Source: Pseudomonadota bacterium
Lineage (GTDB): Bacteria > Pseudomonadota > Gammaproteobacteria > Burkholderiales > Thiobacillaceae
Length of the DNA stretch: 64,000 bases
Direction of reading: 5' to 3'
Assembly: GCA_021802945.1 (NCBI GenBank)
Contig: JAJZRE010000001.1
Location: 76,572-140,571 of the forward strand
Shown piece by piece: positions 51,371 to 60,573 of this stretch. Numbering within the stretch: position 1 is the first letter of the stretch; every line of letters begins with the position of its first letter. Under the pieces are notes generated by a model that had not been told where the DNA came from, did no database searches, and saw nothing but the letters and a program-made list of their open reading frames with translations. The translations under genes and the position numbers were made by a program.

Positions 51371-52725
51371 GCCGGCCGTATTCCCTGCGCCGGCGGCTGG
51401 TCTGGCTGCTGACCGGCTCGGTGGCGGCGATCTGGCTGCTGTCCGCGTCGGTGGTCTATCAACGCGCGCACCACGAAGCCGACGAACTGCTCGATGCCCA
51501 GATGACGCAGGTGGCCGACACCCTGCTGGCGATCGTCGCGGCCGGCGAAGTCGAGCATTTTGTGGAGGAACTGCAGGATCAGAGCCGCCACAACCCGGTG
51601 CCGATCGCGTTCGAGGTATGGCACGGCAAGCATGGGCAGATGCAGCGCCTGGTCACTTCCATGGGTCGCGGCGGGTTCGAGTCCGACGTGACGCCGGGAT
51701 TCAGCGAGCACCTGTACCGGGGGGCGCGCTGGCGATTTTATGCGGTGCAGGATTCCGACGAGGAATATCGGGTGGTCGTCGGCCAGGCGCATGCCGCCCG
51801 CGAAGGCCTGGCCCGCGAAATCGGTCTCTCGCTGCTGATCCCGGCCGGGCTGGCGCTGCCATTAATGGCGCTGGCGGTCTGGTGGGGCGTCGGCCGCAAC
51901 CTGCGGCCGGTGGATGCCGTGGCGCGGCAGGTCGGGGCGCTGGATCCGCAGGCTTTGACACCGCTCGACGCATCACCCGCGCTGCCGGAGGAAATCGCAC
52001 CGCTGCGCACGGCACTCAACGCGCTGATCCGGCGCGTCACCGAAGCGTTCGAAAACGAGCGCCGCTTCAGCGCGGATGCGGCGCACGAACTGCGCACCCC
52101 GCTGGCCGCATTGAAAGTTCAGGCGCAGGTTGCGCTGCGCGCGCAAACGGCCGACGGCCAGCAGCACGCGCTGGCGCAGGTGATCGCCGGGGTGGACCGG
52201 ATGACGCATCTGGTCGAGCAGTTGCTGACGCTGGCCCGCGTCGATCCCGCCGCACAGGACAGCGAGCCCCCGCCGCTGGATCCCGCCGAGTCCGTGACCG
52301 CGGTGTGCGAGGAACTGCTGCCGCTGGCGCAGCGGCAGGGGCAAACGCTGGTGGTCGATGCGGCATCGGGGTGCCGCATCCCGGTCACCGCGGGATGGCT
52401 GCGGGTCGCGGTTCGCAACCTGGTCGACAATGCCGTGCGCTATGCAGGCGAAGGGGCGCGTATCGAGGTGCGCCTCGCGCGCAGCGGATCAGGCTGTGTG
52501 ATCAGCGTGGCTGACGACGGTCCCGGCGTGGCGCCCGATCTGCGGTCGCACCTCAGCGCCCGCTTTGTCCGCGGCGAGGTCGAGGCGGAAGGCTGCGGCC
52601 TCGGCCTGTCCATCGTCGCACGCATTGCTGCGCTCTCTCACGCGCAGCTTGAACTGGGCGACGGACTGCCGCGCGCGGACGGCGGCCGTGGATTCGCCGC
52701 CACGCTGCGCTTCAGCGCGGCCTAG
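51367..52725 (+). CDS. Sensor histidine kinase (QseC-like)
   Basis: FSADAAHELRTPLAALKVQAQVAL H-box, NLVDNAVRYAGEGA N-box, GPGVAP/GCGLGLSIV G-boxes. Confidence 0.93.
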   Translation: MSRPYSLRRRLVWLLTGSVAAIWLLSASVVYQRAHHEADELLDAQMTQVADTLLAIVAAGEVEHFVEELQDQSRHNPVPIAFEVWHGKHGQMQRLVTSMGRGGFESDVTPGFSEHLYRGARWRFYAVQDSDEEYRVVVGQAHAAREGLAREIGLSLLIPAGLALPLMALAVWWGVGRNLRPVDAVARQVGALDPQALTPLDASPALPEEIAPLRTALNALIRRVTEAFENERRFSADAAHELRTPLAALKVQAQVALRAQTADGQQHALAQVIAGVDRMTHLVEQLLTLARVDPAAQDSEPPPLDPAESVTAVCEELLPLAQRQGQTLVVDAASGCRIPVTAGWLRVAVRNLVDNAVRYAGEGARIEVRLARSGSGCVISVADDGPGVAPDLRSHLSARFVRGEVEAEGCGLGLSIVARIAALSHAQLELGDGLPRADGGRGFAATLRFSAA

Positions 52726-52776
52726 CCGCGGCCTTTCAGCGGCGATAACCGCCCCATGCCGCCGAACCCGGGCCCC

Positions 52777-53004
52777 TCATCCCCGGCCCCGTGCGCGCGC
52801 CTGTACGGTCTTCATCGTGCGCATGCGGTTGCGGTATTCGATGCATTCCTGAGGGCTCATCAATTCGTACCCGTCAATGCGCTCCTGCGTCTGCATCTGC
52901 TGGGTGGACGGGGTCTGCTCGCGCGACCGTGCCGGGCCGGCGGCCTGCGCAGAAGCCGCCACGGCCATGCAAAGGGGCACCGCCAGCCTGGACACATCTT
53001 TCAT
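52777..53004 (-). CDS. Small secreted hypothetical protein
   Basis: Signal peptide (MKDVSRLAVPLCMAVAASAQAAG), RBS-like GGAG upstream; no recognised family. Confidence 0.45.
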   Translation of the reverse strand: MKDVSRLAVPLCMAVAASAQAAGPARSREQTPSTQQMQTQERIDGYELMSPQECIEYRNRMRTMKTVQARARGRG

Positions 53005-53170
53005 CACGATCTCCTCGGTTGGGTTGAAACGACCACCCGCCTGCACACCGGCACGGATGGGCGTTCACAACACCATATCCATAGCCCGGGATCGGGCCGT
53101 CCCGTGCTGGTTCCGGAAAGCCCGTCCTTGGGCCCCCCGCCAAACTGGCGCCGGCGGGGGACTGCACGGC

Positions 53171-53505
53171 CTAGCTGTGCACCACTTCGATCGCCGTCAC
53201 GATGTGGCTGCCATTGGCCTCCTCGGCCTGGAATTTCACCTTGTCGCCCACTTTGACCTTGTTCAGCAGCGCAGGCGGCTTCACGGAATACACCATGGTC
53301 ATCGGCGGCATGCTGATGCTGGCAATCGGGCCATGCCCGAGGTGATCCTGCCGTTGCCCAGGTCGATCCTGCGCACCACGCCCTCCGCCATGGGCATCGC
53401 CATGTCGTGCCCCCCGGGCATTTGCAGGGGCATGCTGCCGCCATCGGCGTAGGCAGCCGTCAGCGGCACGGTCAGCAGGGCGATCAGCAACAAGGTGGAT
53501 TTCAT
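53171..53505 (-). pseudogene. cusF-like copper-binding protein, frameshifted
   Basis: Frame 1: MKSTLLLIALLTVPLTAAYADGG...AEGVVRRIDLGNGRIT; frame 2: HGPIASISMPPMTMVYSVKPPALLNKVKVGDKVKFQAEEANGSHIVTAIEVVHS*; one missing base at ATCACC^TCGGGCATGGC would restore ITLGHGPIAS. Confidence 0.8.
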
Positions 53506-53520
53506 CTTTCTTCCTTTCAT

Positions 53521-53720
53521 TCAATGGCCGGCATGGCCGGTGGGTTTGCGAACACTCACTTCAATTTCGTCTTTTGCATCATGGGGGCGAACGGCCTGCG
53601 GCGCGTTCATGGTGTGGTGGCTCTTGTGGCAGTGGAACGCCCACTCGCCCTCCTCGTTCGCGATCAACTCGATCTGGCGCATCTGGCCGACCGCGATGTC
53701 AGATCGGGCAGACGTGCCGG
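53521..53720 (-). pseudogene. Multicopper oxidase, C-terminal remnant
   Basis: DIAVGQMRQIELIANEEGEWAFHCHKSHHTMNA type 1/type 3 copper motif; no upstream oxidase body in the window. Confidence 0.7.
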
Positions 53721-53900
53721 CAACTTGATCGCGCCTGCGTCTGCGACCGGGCGGCCTCGTCGCGCGGCCACGCGACATCCTTCTGGATGCGCGGCTGGGT
53801 GGCGGACTGGATCGCACCGAAGCCGCCGTCTGCCGCCCAGCAGGGCGGCCGCCAGCACGGCCAGAACAAGGGTGCGCGGCGTAAACGGCGGCGGATTCAT
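53720..53900 (-). pseudogene. TolC-family efflux protein, N-terminal remnant
   Basis: MNPPPFTPRTLVLAVLAAALLGG signal region, then a second frame ADGGFGAIQSATQPRIQKDVAWPRDEAARSQTQA typical of copper-locus TolC N-termini. Confidence 0.55.
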
Positions 53901-53910
53901 GGGGATCGCC

Positions 53911-54198
53911 TCAGTGCGCATGATGGTCGCTCCCGTTCTGATCCGGACCGTCGGCGGCCTGCCGCGACTCGCGCAGATACGTGCGCCAGCCGCCGATTTC
54001 ACCGACGCGGTCGTTGGCCTTGCGCCAGTCCTGCAGCGATTCGCCGCGCCAGCCCCGGTAGTGCTCGAAAGGGGTGGATATCGCCTGGCCCGATGCAACG
54101 GCATCGGCGGCCTCTGCCGCGGGCATCGCTGCCAGCCATAGGCAGGCCGCCCGATGCCGCAAGTCCAAAGGCAGGCGCGCGCGCCAGCGGCGCCGCAC
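53911..54198 (-). CDS. Small His-tailed protein typical of copper-efflux loci (possibly disrupted at the N-terminus)
   Basis: FEHYRGWRGESLQDWRKANDRVGEIGGWRTYLRESRQAADGPDQNGSDHHAH. Confidence 0.5.
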   Translation of the reverse strand: MRRRWRARLPLDLRHRAACLWLAAMPAAEAADAVASGQAISTPFEHYRGWRGESLQDWRKANDRVGEIGGWRTYLRESRQAADGPDQNGSDHHAH

Positions 54199-54267
54199 GG
54201 CGTAAGAAAAGCTTCAACATGATCGTCCCCGCAACCACGCGGCATGATCGCCGCGTCCAGAATCGGG

Positions 54268-54720
54268 CTACGCGCCGCTGCCAGCGCGGGATTCAGGCGA
54301 GCGGGATTCGAGGGGACGTTCGGGTCCGTCGGGAATGAAGCCGCTGAACGATGCCGCGGGCGGCAAGGCAAAGCTGCGCGCAATCGGCACGACCGGCGTA
54401 CTGCCGGCGAATTCGATCGGCAAGGCCGAGGCCAGCGCGCAGGCGGCGCAGTACTTGCATTCGTGTTGCACGGGCGCGCTATGCGGCTGGTCGGGTGCAT
54501 GGCAGCCTGCCATGGCCATGGTCTCGCCTGACGTCGCCATCGGCTCCGCCGCCCCGCGATCCGCAACCGTGCAGGCCTGCATGGCGGAATACGCCAACGC
54601 CTGCGCCGGCAGGGCCAGCATCAGCAGGAATCGGTGGAGCCGGGCGCGCACGCGGGAAGTGCAATCAAAAAGCGAAAGCCGGCCAAGGGACCGCGACACG
54701 CGCATCCGGGTTCCCCGCAT
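54268..54720 (-). CDS. Hypothetical secreted Cys/His/Met-containing protein (DUF2946-like) of the copper locus
   Basis: FLLMLALPAQALAYSAMQAC, MATSGETMAMAGCHAP, HECKYCAACALAS. Confidence 0.5.
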   Translation of the reverse strand: MRGTRMRVSRSLGRLSLFDCTSRVRARLHRFLLMLALPAQALAYSAMQACTVADRGAAEPMATSGETMAMAGCHAPDQPHSAPVQHECKYCAACALASALPIEFAGSTPVVPIARSFALPPAASFSGFIPDGPERPLESRSPESRAGSGA

Positions 54721-54732
54721 GGCAGGTTTGGG

Positions 54733-55179
54733 TCACGAACGGCGCTTGCGCGGTTCGTAATGCACCACGGCGCGCATGATCTCGGAGTAGGGGAAATCGT
54801 CCGTATCGCCGAAATGCGCCTTGCCCTGCAGCACGGTCGCGGCGATGTCGGCCGCTTCGTCGGCAGCGCCTTCCAGCGCGGTCGACAGGCCGCGCACCCC
54901 GCCGCACTGGGCACGGATTTCCTTGCCGAACGGCCACGGCGCATCGGGATTGATCTTGAGCGCGAATTGCGCGTTTTCGTGCAGCGCCTGATAGAACGTC
55001 AGGCAGTCTTCGCGCACGGCGGGATCGCCGCAGGCAATCGCTTCGCGCTCGGCAAGATTCAGCTTGCGCGAGCGGGCGCAACTCACGCAACGCGACAGCA
55101 GGGCCCGCTCGAACGGGCAGCTGTATTCGATGTAGGCCTTGCGGGCCAGCTTGTAGGCGTCTTCGTTGTATTCAGCCAT
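54733..55179 (-). CDS. Conserved hypothetical Cys-containing protein
   Basis: 148 aa; CPFERALLSRCVSCARSRK ... CGDPAVREDC; plausible start upstream of no other gene. Confidence 0.6.
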   Translation of the reverse strand: MAEYNEDAYKLARKAYIEYSCPFERALLSRCVSCARSRKLNLAEREAIACGDPAVREDCLTFYQALHENAQFALKINPDAPWPFGKEIRAQCGGVRGLSTALEGAADEAADIAATVLQGKAHFGDTDDFPYSEIMRAVVHYEPRKRRS

Positions 55180-55221
55180 GAAGCGTCATCACACAAGACA
55201 TGGGTTGAACAGCCGCCGCGT

Positions 55222-55449
55222 CTACCAGTCGTCCCCGGAGAGCCGCTGGTCCAGTTCGCGCTCGGCCGTCAGCGTGTCCTGCGCGGCGATTTCATTCTCG
55301 GCGAAGATCATCTTGATCTTGTCGCCGGACTTGGGGTCGAGCGTCTTGCGCAGTTCGTTGGTGTGCGCCCTGGCTTCCTTGAAGGTCGCCCACTCGCCCT
55401 GCTTTTCCAGCACCTTGAACATTCCCAGACGGAATACATAGTAGGGCAT
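55222..55449 (-). CDS. Conserved hypothetical small protein (75 aa)
   Basis: MPYYVFRLGMFKVLEKQGEWATFKEARAHTNELRKTLDPKSGDKIKMIFAENEIAAQDTL; located just downstream of secA. Confidence 0.65.
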   Translation of the reverse strand: MPYYVFRLGMFKVLEKQGEWATFKEARAHTNELRKTLDPKSGDKIKMIFAENEIAAQDTLTAERELDQRLSGDDW

Positions 55450-55458
55450 GATGATTCC

Positions 55459-58164
55459 TCAGTTCAGCCGGCCGTGGCACTGCTTGTACTTCTTGCCCGA
55501 ACCGCACGGGCAGGGATCGTTGCGGCCGACCTTGGGGTAGCCCTCGCCCGCGGCCGCGGCCTGGTCGACCTCGGCAAAATCCTGCGCCTCGTCGTACTCG
55601 GTGTGCTGGAACCGGACGTTCGATGGCTCGTGCGGCTCGACGGCCTGCACGTCCTCGGGCGCGCGGATCTGCACGGTGGTGGTGATCTGCGTCACCTCGG
55701 TCTTGATCGCGGTGAGCATGGCGGCGAACAGCTCGAAGGCCTCGCGCTTGTATTCCTGCTTCGGCTGCTTCTGCGCGTAGCCGCGCAGATGGATGCCCTG
55801 GCGCAGATGGTCCAGCGCCGACAGGTGCTCGCGCCAGTGGCTGTCCATGCTCTGCAGCATCACCGCGCGCTCGAACTGGCGCAGGCTGTCTGCGCCGACC
55901 AGCGCTTCCTTCTCCTGGTAGGCCGCGTCCGCGGCTTCCATGATCTTCTTGCGCAGGCCCTCCTCGTTCAGGGCCTTGTCCTCGTCCAGCCACCGCTGCA
56001 GCGGCAGGTCGAGCGAGAACTGCGCCGCCAGGGTCTTTTCCAGGCCCGCCACGTCCCACTGTTCGTCCATGCTGCCGGGCGCAATGTGCTGGCTGACGGC
56101 CTCGTTCAGCACGTCGTCGCGCATGGCGCGGATGGTGTCGCCGATGTCGGCGCTCGCCAGCAGTTCGTTGCGCTGCTCGTAGATCACCTTGCGCTGGTCG
56201 TTGGAGACGTCGTCGTATTCGAGCAGCTGCTTGCGGATGTCGAAGTTGCGCTGCTCGACCTTGCGCTGCGCATTCTCGATCGCGCGCGTCACCCACGGAT
56301 GCTCGATGGCCTCGCCCTCGGGCATCTTCAGGCGGTTCATGATCGCGGCGACGCGGTCGGACGCGAAGATGCGCAGCAGCGGGTCTTCCAGCGACAGGAA
56401 GAAGCGGCTGGAGCCGGGGTCGCCCTGGCGCCCGGAACGGCCGCGCAGCTGGTTGTCGACGCGGCGCGACTCGTGGCGTTCGGTGCCGATGATGTGCAGG
56501 CCGCCGGCCGCCACCACGGCGTCGTGGCGCGGCTGCCAGTCGGCCTTGAGCGCGGCGGTGCGCGCGTCTTTGTCCGCGTCGGACAGGGCTTCGTCGGTGC
56601 GGATCGCGTCGATCTCCTTCTGGATGCTGCCGCCCAGCACGATGTCGGTGCCGCGGCCCGCCATGTTGGTGGCGATGGTGATGCCGCCCGGCATCCCGGC
56701 CTGCGCGATCACCTCCGCCTCGCGGGCGTGCTGCTTGGCGTTCAGTACGTTGTGCGGCAACCCGGCCTTGGTCAGTTCGGCGGACAGGTGCTCGTTGGCC
56801 TCGATCGAGGTGGTGCCGACCAGCACCGGCTGGCTATTGGCGTTGCGCGCGCGGATGTCGTTGATCACCGCCTGGTCGCGCTCCTTGGCGGTCCGGTAGA
56901 CCTGGTCGTGCTCGTCCTTGCGGATCATCGGCCGGTGAGTCGGGATGACGACGGTTTCCAGGCCATAGATGCTCTGGAACTCGAAGGCCTCGGTGTCCGC
57001 CGTGCCGGTCATGCCCGACAGCTTCTGGTACATGCGGAAATAGTTCTGGAAGGTGATCGACGCCAGCGTCTGGTTTTCCTTCTGGATCGCCACGCCTTCC
57101 TTCGCCTCGACCGCCTGGTGCAGGCCTTCCGACCAGCGGCGGCCGCTCATCAGGCGGCCGGTGAACTCGTCGACGATGATCACTTCGCCGTTCTGCACCA
57201 CGTAGTGCTGGTCGCGGAAGTACAGCGCGTGCGCGCGCAGCGCGGCGTACACGTGATGCATCAGCATGATGTTGGAGGCGTCGTACAGGCTGCCGCCCTC
57301 GGGCAGGAGGCCCATCTCGGTGAGGATGGCCTCGACCTTCTCGTGGCCCGTCTCCGACAGCAGCACCTGGCGCGCTTTCTCGTCGACCGAGTAATCGCCC
57401 TCGGATTCCTCGTCCTTCTGCCGGACCAGCCGCGGCGGGACCAGGTCGACCTGCTGGTAGAGGGCGGTGTTCTCTTCCGATTGCCCGGAAATGATCAGCG
57501 GCGTGCGCGCCTCGTCGATCAGGATCGAGTCGACTTCGTCGATGATGCCGAAGGCCAGCGGACGCTGCACCTTCTCCTCCATCTGGTAGACCATGTTGTC
57601 GCGCAGGTAGTCGAAGCCGTACTCGTTGTTGGTGCCGTAGGTGATGTCGGCGGCGTACGCGGCCTGCTTCTCATCGTGCGGCATCTGCGACAGGTTGACC
57701 CCGGTGGTCAGCCCGAGGAAGCCGTAGACGCGGCCCATCGACTCCGCATCGCGGCTGGCCAGGTAGTCGTTCACCGTCACCACGTGCACGCCCTTGCCCG
57801 CCAGCGCGTTCAGGTAGGCGGGCAGCGTCGCCATCAGCGTCTTGCCCTCGCCGGTGCGCATTTCGGCGATCTTGCCGTCGTGCAGGACCATGCCGCCGAC
57901 CATCTGCACGTCGAAGTGGCGCATGCCGAGCACCCGCTTCGATGCTTCGCGCACCACGGCGAAGGCTTCCGGCAGCAGCGCGTCGAGCGTCTCGCCGCTT
58001 TCCAGCCGCGACTTGAACCCGGCGGTCTTGCCGGCCAGCTCGGCGTCGGACAATTTCTCCATCGCCGGTTCCAGCGCATTGATCGCTTTCACCTTTTGCA
58101 GGTATTGTTTGACCAGCCGGTCGTTGCGGCTGCCGAAGACTTTCTTGAACAGGGATTGCAGCAT
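55459..58164 (-). CDS. secA: Preprotein translocase subunit SecA
   Basis: [34 protein letters not shown]-terminal zinc-binding [14 protein letters not shown]. Confidence 0.97.
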   Translation of the reverse strand: MLQSLFKKVFGSRNDRLVKQYLQKVKAINALEPAMEKLSDAELAGKTAGFKSRLESGETLDALLPEAFAVVREASKRVLGMRHFDVQMVGGMVLHDGKIAEMRTGEGKTLMATLPAYLNALAGKGVHVVTVNDYLASRDAESMGRVYGFLGLTTGVNLSQMPHDEKQAAYAADITYGTNNEYGFDYLRDNMVYQMEEKVQRPLAFGIIDEVDSILIDEARTPLIISGQSEENTALYQQVDLVPPRLVRQKDEESEGDYSVDEKARQVLLSETGHEKVEAILTEMGLLPEGGSLYDASNIMLMHHVYAALRAHALYFRDQHYVVQNGEVIIVDEFTGRLMSGRRWSEGLHQAVEAKEGVAIQKENQTLASITFQNYFRMYQKLSGMTGTADTEAFEFQSIYGLETVVIPTHRPMIRKDEHDQVYRTAKERDQAVINDIRARNANSQPVLVGTTSIEANEHLSAELTKAGLPHNVLNAKQHAREAEVIAQAGMPGGITIATNMAGRGTDIVLGGSIQKEIDAIRTDEALSDADKDARTAALKADWQPRHDAVVAAGGLHIIGTERHESRRVDNQLRGRSGRQGDPGSSRFFLSLEDPLLRIFASDRVAAIMNRLKMPEGEAIEHPWVTRAIENAQRKVEQRNFDIRKQLLEYDDVSNDQRKVIYEQRNELLASADIGDTIRAMRDDVLNEAVSQHIAPGSMDEQWDVAGLEKTLAAQFSLDLPLQRWLDEDKALNEEGLRKKIMEAADAAYQEKEALVGADSLRQFERAVMLQSMDSHWREHLSALDHLRQGIHLRGYAQKQPKQEYKREAFELFAAMLTAIKTEVTQITTTVQIRAPEDVQAVEPHEPSNVRFQHTEYDEAQDFAEVDQAAAAGEGYPKVGRNDPCPCGSGKKYKQCHGRLN

Positions 58165-58256
58165 GAGGAATCCGAAATGCCCGCAGGACGCGGTAAACCG
58201 TTGAATCTTAACATAGCGGAACGGGCTTCCCGTGACGCCCGCGGCGTGTCGCGCCC

Positions 58257-58688
58257 ATGAGCGCCTCGAGCCTGGCCGACCTGCTCGCCAGCCAGCTGCC
58301 GAACGGCCTGGCGGTGCGCGCCCGCACCCTGCTCAAGATCCAGGCGGCGCTCGATCGTTCCCTGCCCGCCGCGCTGGCCGGGCACGTCCGCGTCATGCAG
58401 CTGGAAAATGGCGTATTGAGCCTCGCCTGCGACAGCGGCGCCGTCGCCAGCCGCCTGCGCCACCAAACCGATGCGCTGCTGGCCAGCCTCGCGAAGCACG
58501 GGATCGAGGTGAGCGGCGTGCGCATCCGCGTCAACCCCGACCTGCTGGCGCGCTACGTCCACCCTGTCGAAAAAGCCGGATTGCCGACCGCCGCGCTGGA
58601 CGGGCTGGCGCATCTCAACGCGGAAATCGAGGACGGCCCGTTGAAGGACGCCCTGGACAAGCTGCTGCGCCACCACCGGGCAGGCTGA
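58257..58688 (+). CDS. DciA/DUF721 family protein, divergent to secA
   Basis: LNPSL-like N-terminus; [30 protein letters not shown]; the DUF721-secA neighbourhood is common. Confidence 0.7.
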   Translation: MSASSLADLLASQLPNGLAVRARTLLKIQAALDRSLPAALAGHVRVMQLENGVLSLACDSGAVASRLRHQTDALLASLAKHGIEVSGVRIRVNPDLLARYVHPVEKAGLPTAALDGLAHLNAEIEDGPLKDALDKLLRHHRAG

Positions 58689-58725
58689 GCCGCCGCGATG
58701 AAGGCGCAGGGCTACGGACGAATGC

Positions 58726-60456
58726 TCAGACCGCGACCAGTTCCACGCTGTCCTTGCCGATCCGGAAGGTTTTCAGCGTGTAGAGCCCGGCCTGCGGCTG
58801 GCGGATGGTGGTGACCGCCTTCATGGTGCAGGTGACGCCGTTCTGCCCCACGTCCATCAGGCAGTAGCCGTGGGTGGAGGAGTTGAAGAACTTCATGTGC
58901 GGGTTGCTCGCCATCAGCAGGCTTTCCACGCCCACGCCGGGCGGGGTGGGGATGGGCACGGGCAGCGGCGCGCTCGGCAGCGGAACCTGCGACTGCGCAA
59001 GCTCGACCAGGTTGGCCGAGCTGACCGAGCCCACCACCAGTTCCACCCCCACCGGCGCCGAGGCGTCGTCGTAGTCGGGCTTCAGGTAGCCGGCGATGAA
59101 GCTGTGGATGTCGCCGGTGATGGCGATGAAATTCTTCACGCCGTACAGGCCGATGCCGGACAGGAGATGGGCGCGCTCCGCCGGGTAGCCGTCCCACTGG
59201 TCCAGGGTGACATAGGCCGGCCCCACCTTCATCTGCATGGCGGTGACCTCGTTGGCCCAGATTTTCCAGGTCGCCGTGCTGTTGCGCACGGTGTCGAGGA
59301 ACCAGTCGCGCTGGGTCGCGCCGAGCATGGTGCGGCTGGCGCTTTCCGCCTCGGCGCAGCGCGAAGCGAGATAGCGCGACTCGGTGTCGCCGCCGCAGGG
59401 CGGGCCGTCGCGGTACAGGCGTTCGTCGGTCGCCACCAGTTCCATGAGAGTGCCGAAGCGGAAGCTGCGGTAGATTTTCAGCGACTCCAGGGGGGACGCG
59501 GCGGGGTCGAAGGGAACGTCCGCCAGGCCATATTCCACCCAGGCCTGGTTGGCCGCCTGCCGCAATTCGGGCGCGGGCGCGGCGGGGTCGGGGTTGTTGT
59601 CCGGGTGGTAGTCCCGGTAGCCGTCGTTGGCGAACTCGTGATCGTCCCACAGCTGGATGAAGGTGAAGCGCTCGTGCACCGCCTGCAGGTTGGGGTCGGA
59701 CTTGTACACGCGGTAGAGGTGCCGGTAATCCTCCAGCCCGGCGGCCGCGCTGCCGCCGCTCGGCAGCGGCGGCACGGGGCGCACCTGGGCGTTCTGGAAG
59801 CTGGGGTCGGCGACGGTCTCGTAGATGTAGTCGCCGAGGAAGACGACGAAGTCCGCGTCCTCCTTCGCCAGGTGCGCCAGCGCGGTGTAGTAGCCGTTGG
59901 AGTAATCCTGGCAGGACAGGAAGGCGAACTTGATGCGATCGAGGCTGGCGCCGGCGTCCGGCAGGGTCTTGAAGCGTCCCGCGCGGCTCGCGCACTGGTT
60001 GTAGATGAAGCGGTAATAATAGGTCCGCAGCGGCTCCAGCTTCTTGTGCTGGAGCGGCAGCTTGACGGTGTAATCGCTGGCGCCGTCGAGCGTCGCCCGT
60101 CCGCGGATGACAATGCTGCCCGGGCGGAATTCGGGGTCGCCGGCGATCTCGAAGGCAACCGCGCCGGGCGCGGCCGGGTCCGCCATCGCGGCGGGCGCCA
60201 CCCGCGTCCACAACACGATCCCGTGGGGGCGCGGATCGCCGCTGCCAACACCCAGGCTGAAAACAGGGCCGGGGTCAATGGCGGGATCGATCAGGAAATC
60301 CTGCTCGTACGACAGCGGGTCCACGAAGCTGACCGGATTGCTGTAGCCGTCCAGCACGTCCCCGGCCGCGGCGCGCCCGGACACCAGCCAGGCGATAGCG
60401 CCGGCCGCTCCCAGTCCCTTGAGAAAATTTCTACGATTCAAGTCGTTGCCCTCCAT
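58726..60456 (-). CDS. phoD: Alkaline phosphatase D family protein (PhoD-like), Tat-type N-terminus
   Basis: NRRNFLKGLGAAG Tat-like signal; GSGDPRPHGIVLWTRV, FVVFLGDYIYE, QLWDDHEFANDGY. Confidence 0.93.
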   Translation of the reverse strand: MEGNDLNRRNFLKGLGAAGAIAWLVSGRAAAGDVLDGYSNPVSFVDPLSYEQDFLIDPAIDPGPVFSLGVGSGDPRPHGIVLWTRVAPAAMADPAAPGAVAFEIAGDPEFRPGSIVIRGRATLDGASDYTVKLPLQHKKLEPLRTYYYRFIYNQCASRAGRFKTLPDAGASLDRIKFAFLSCQDYSNGYYTALAHLAKEDADFVVFLGDYIYETVADPSFQNAQVRPVPPLPSGGSAAAGLEDYRHLYRVYKSDPNLQAVHERFTFIQLWDDHEFANDGYRDYHPDNNPDPAAPAPELRQAANQAWVEYGLADVPFDPAASPLESLKIYRSFRFGTLMELVATDERLYRDGPPCGGDTESRYLASRCAEAESASRTMLGATQRDWFLDTVRNSTATWKIWANEVTAMQMKVGPAYVTLDQWDGYPAERAHLLSGIGLYGVKNFIAITGDIHSFIAGYLKPDYDDASAPVGVELVVGSVSSANLVELAQSQVPLPSAPLPVPIPTPPGVGVESLLMASNPHMKFFNSSTHGYCLMDVGQNGVTCTMKAVTTIRQPQAGLYTLKTFRIGKDSVELVAV

Positions 60457-60573
60457 TCCGGTTCCATGGAGGGAAAGCTAGCAAGCGTCCATTACAGCGG
60501 GATGACCAGACCGAAAATGGCGGCCTGCATGATAGGGCGATGCCGGATTGCAGTACGGGCCCCCTCTATCCGA

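Noticed and set aside
54634-58260. 1208-aa plus-strand ORF
   Set aside because: Antisense shadow of secA, low-complexity Val/Leu/Gly composition.
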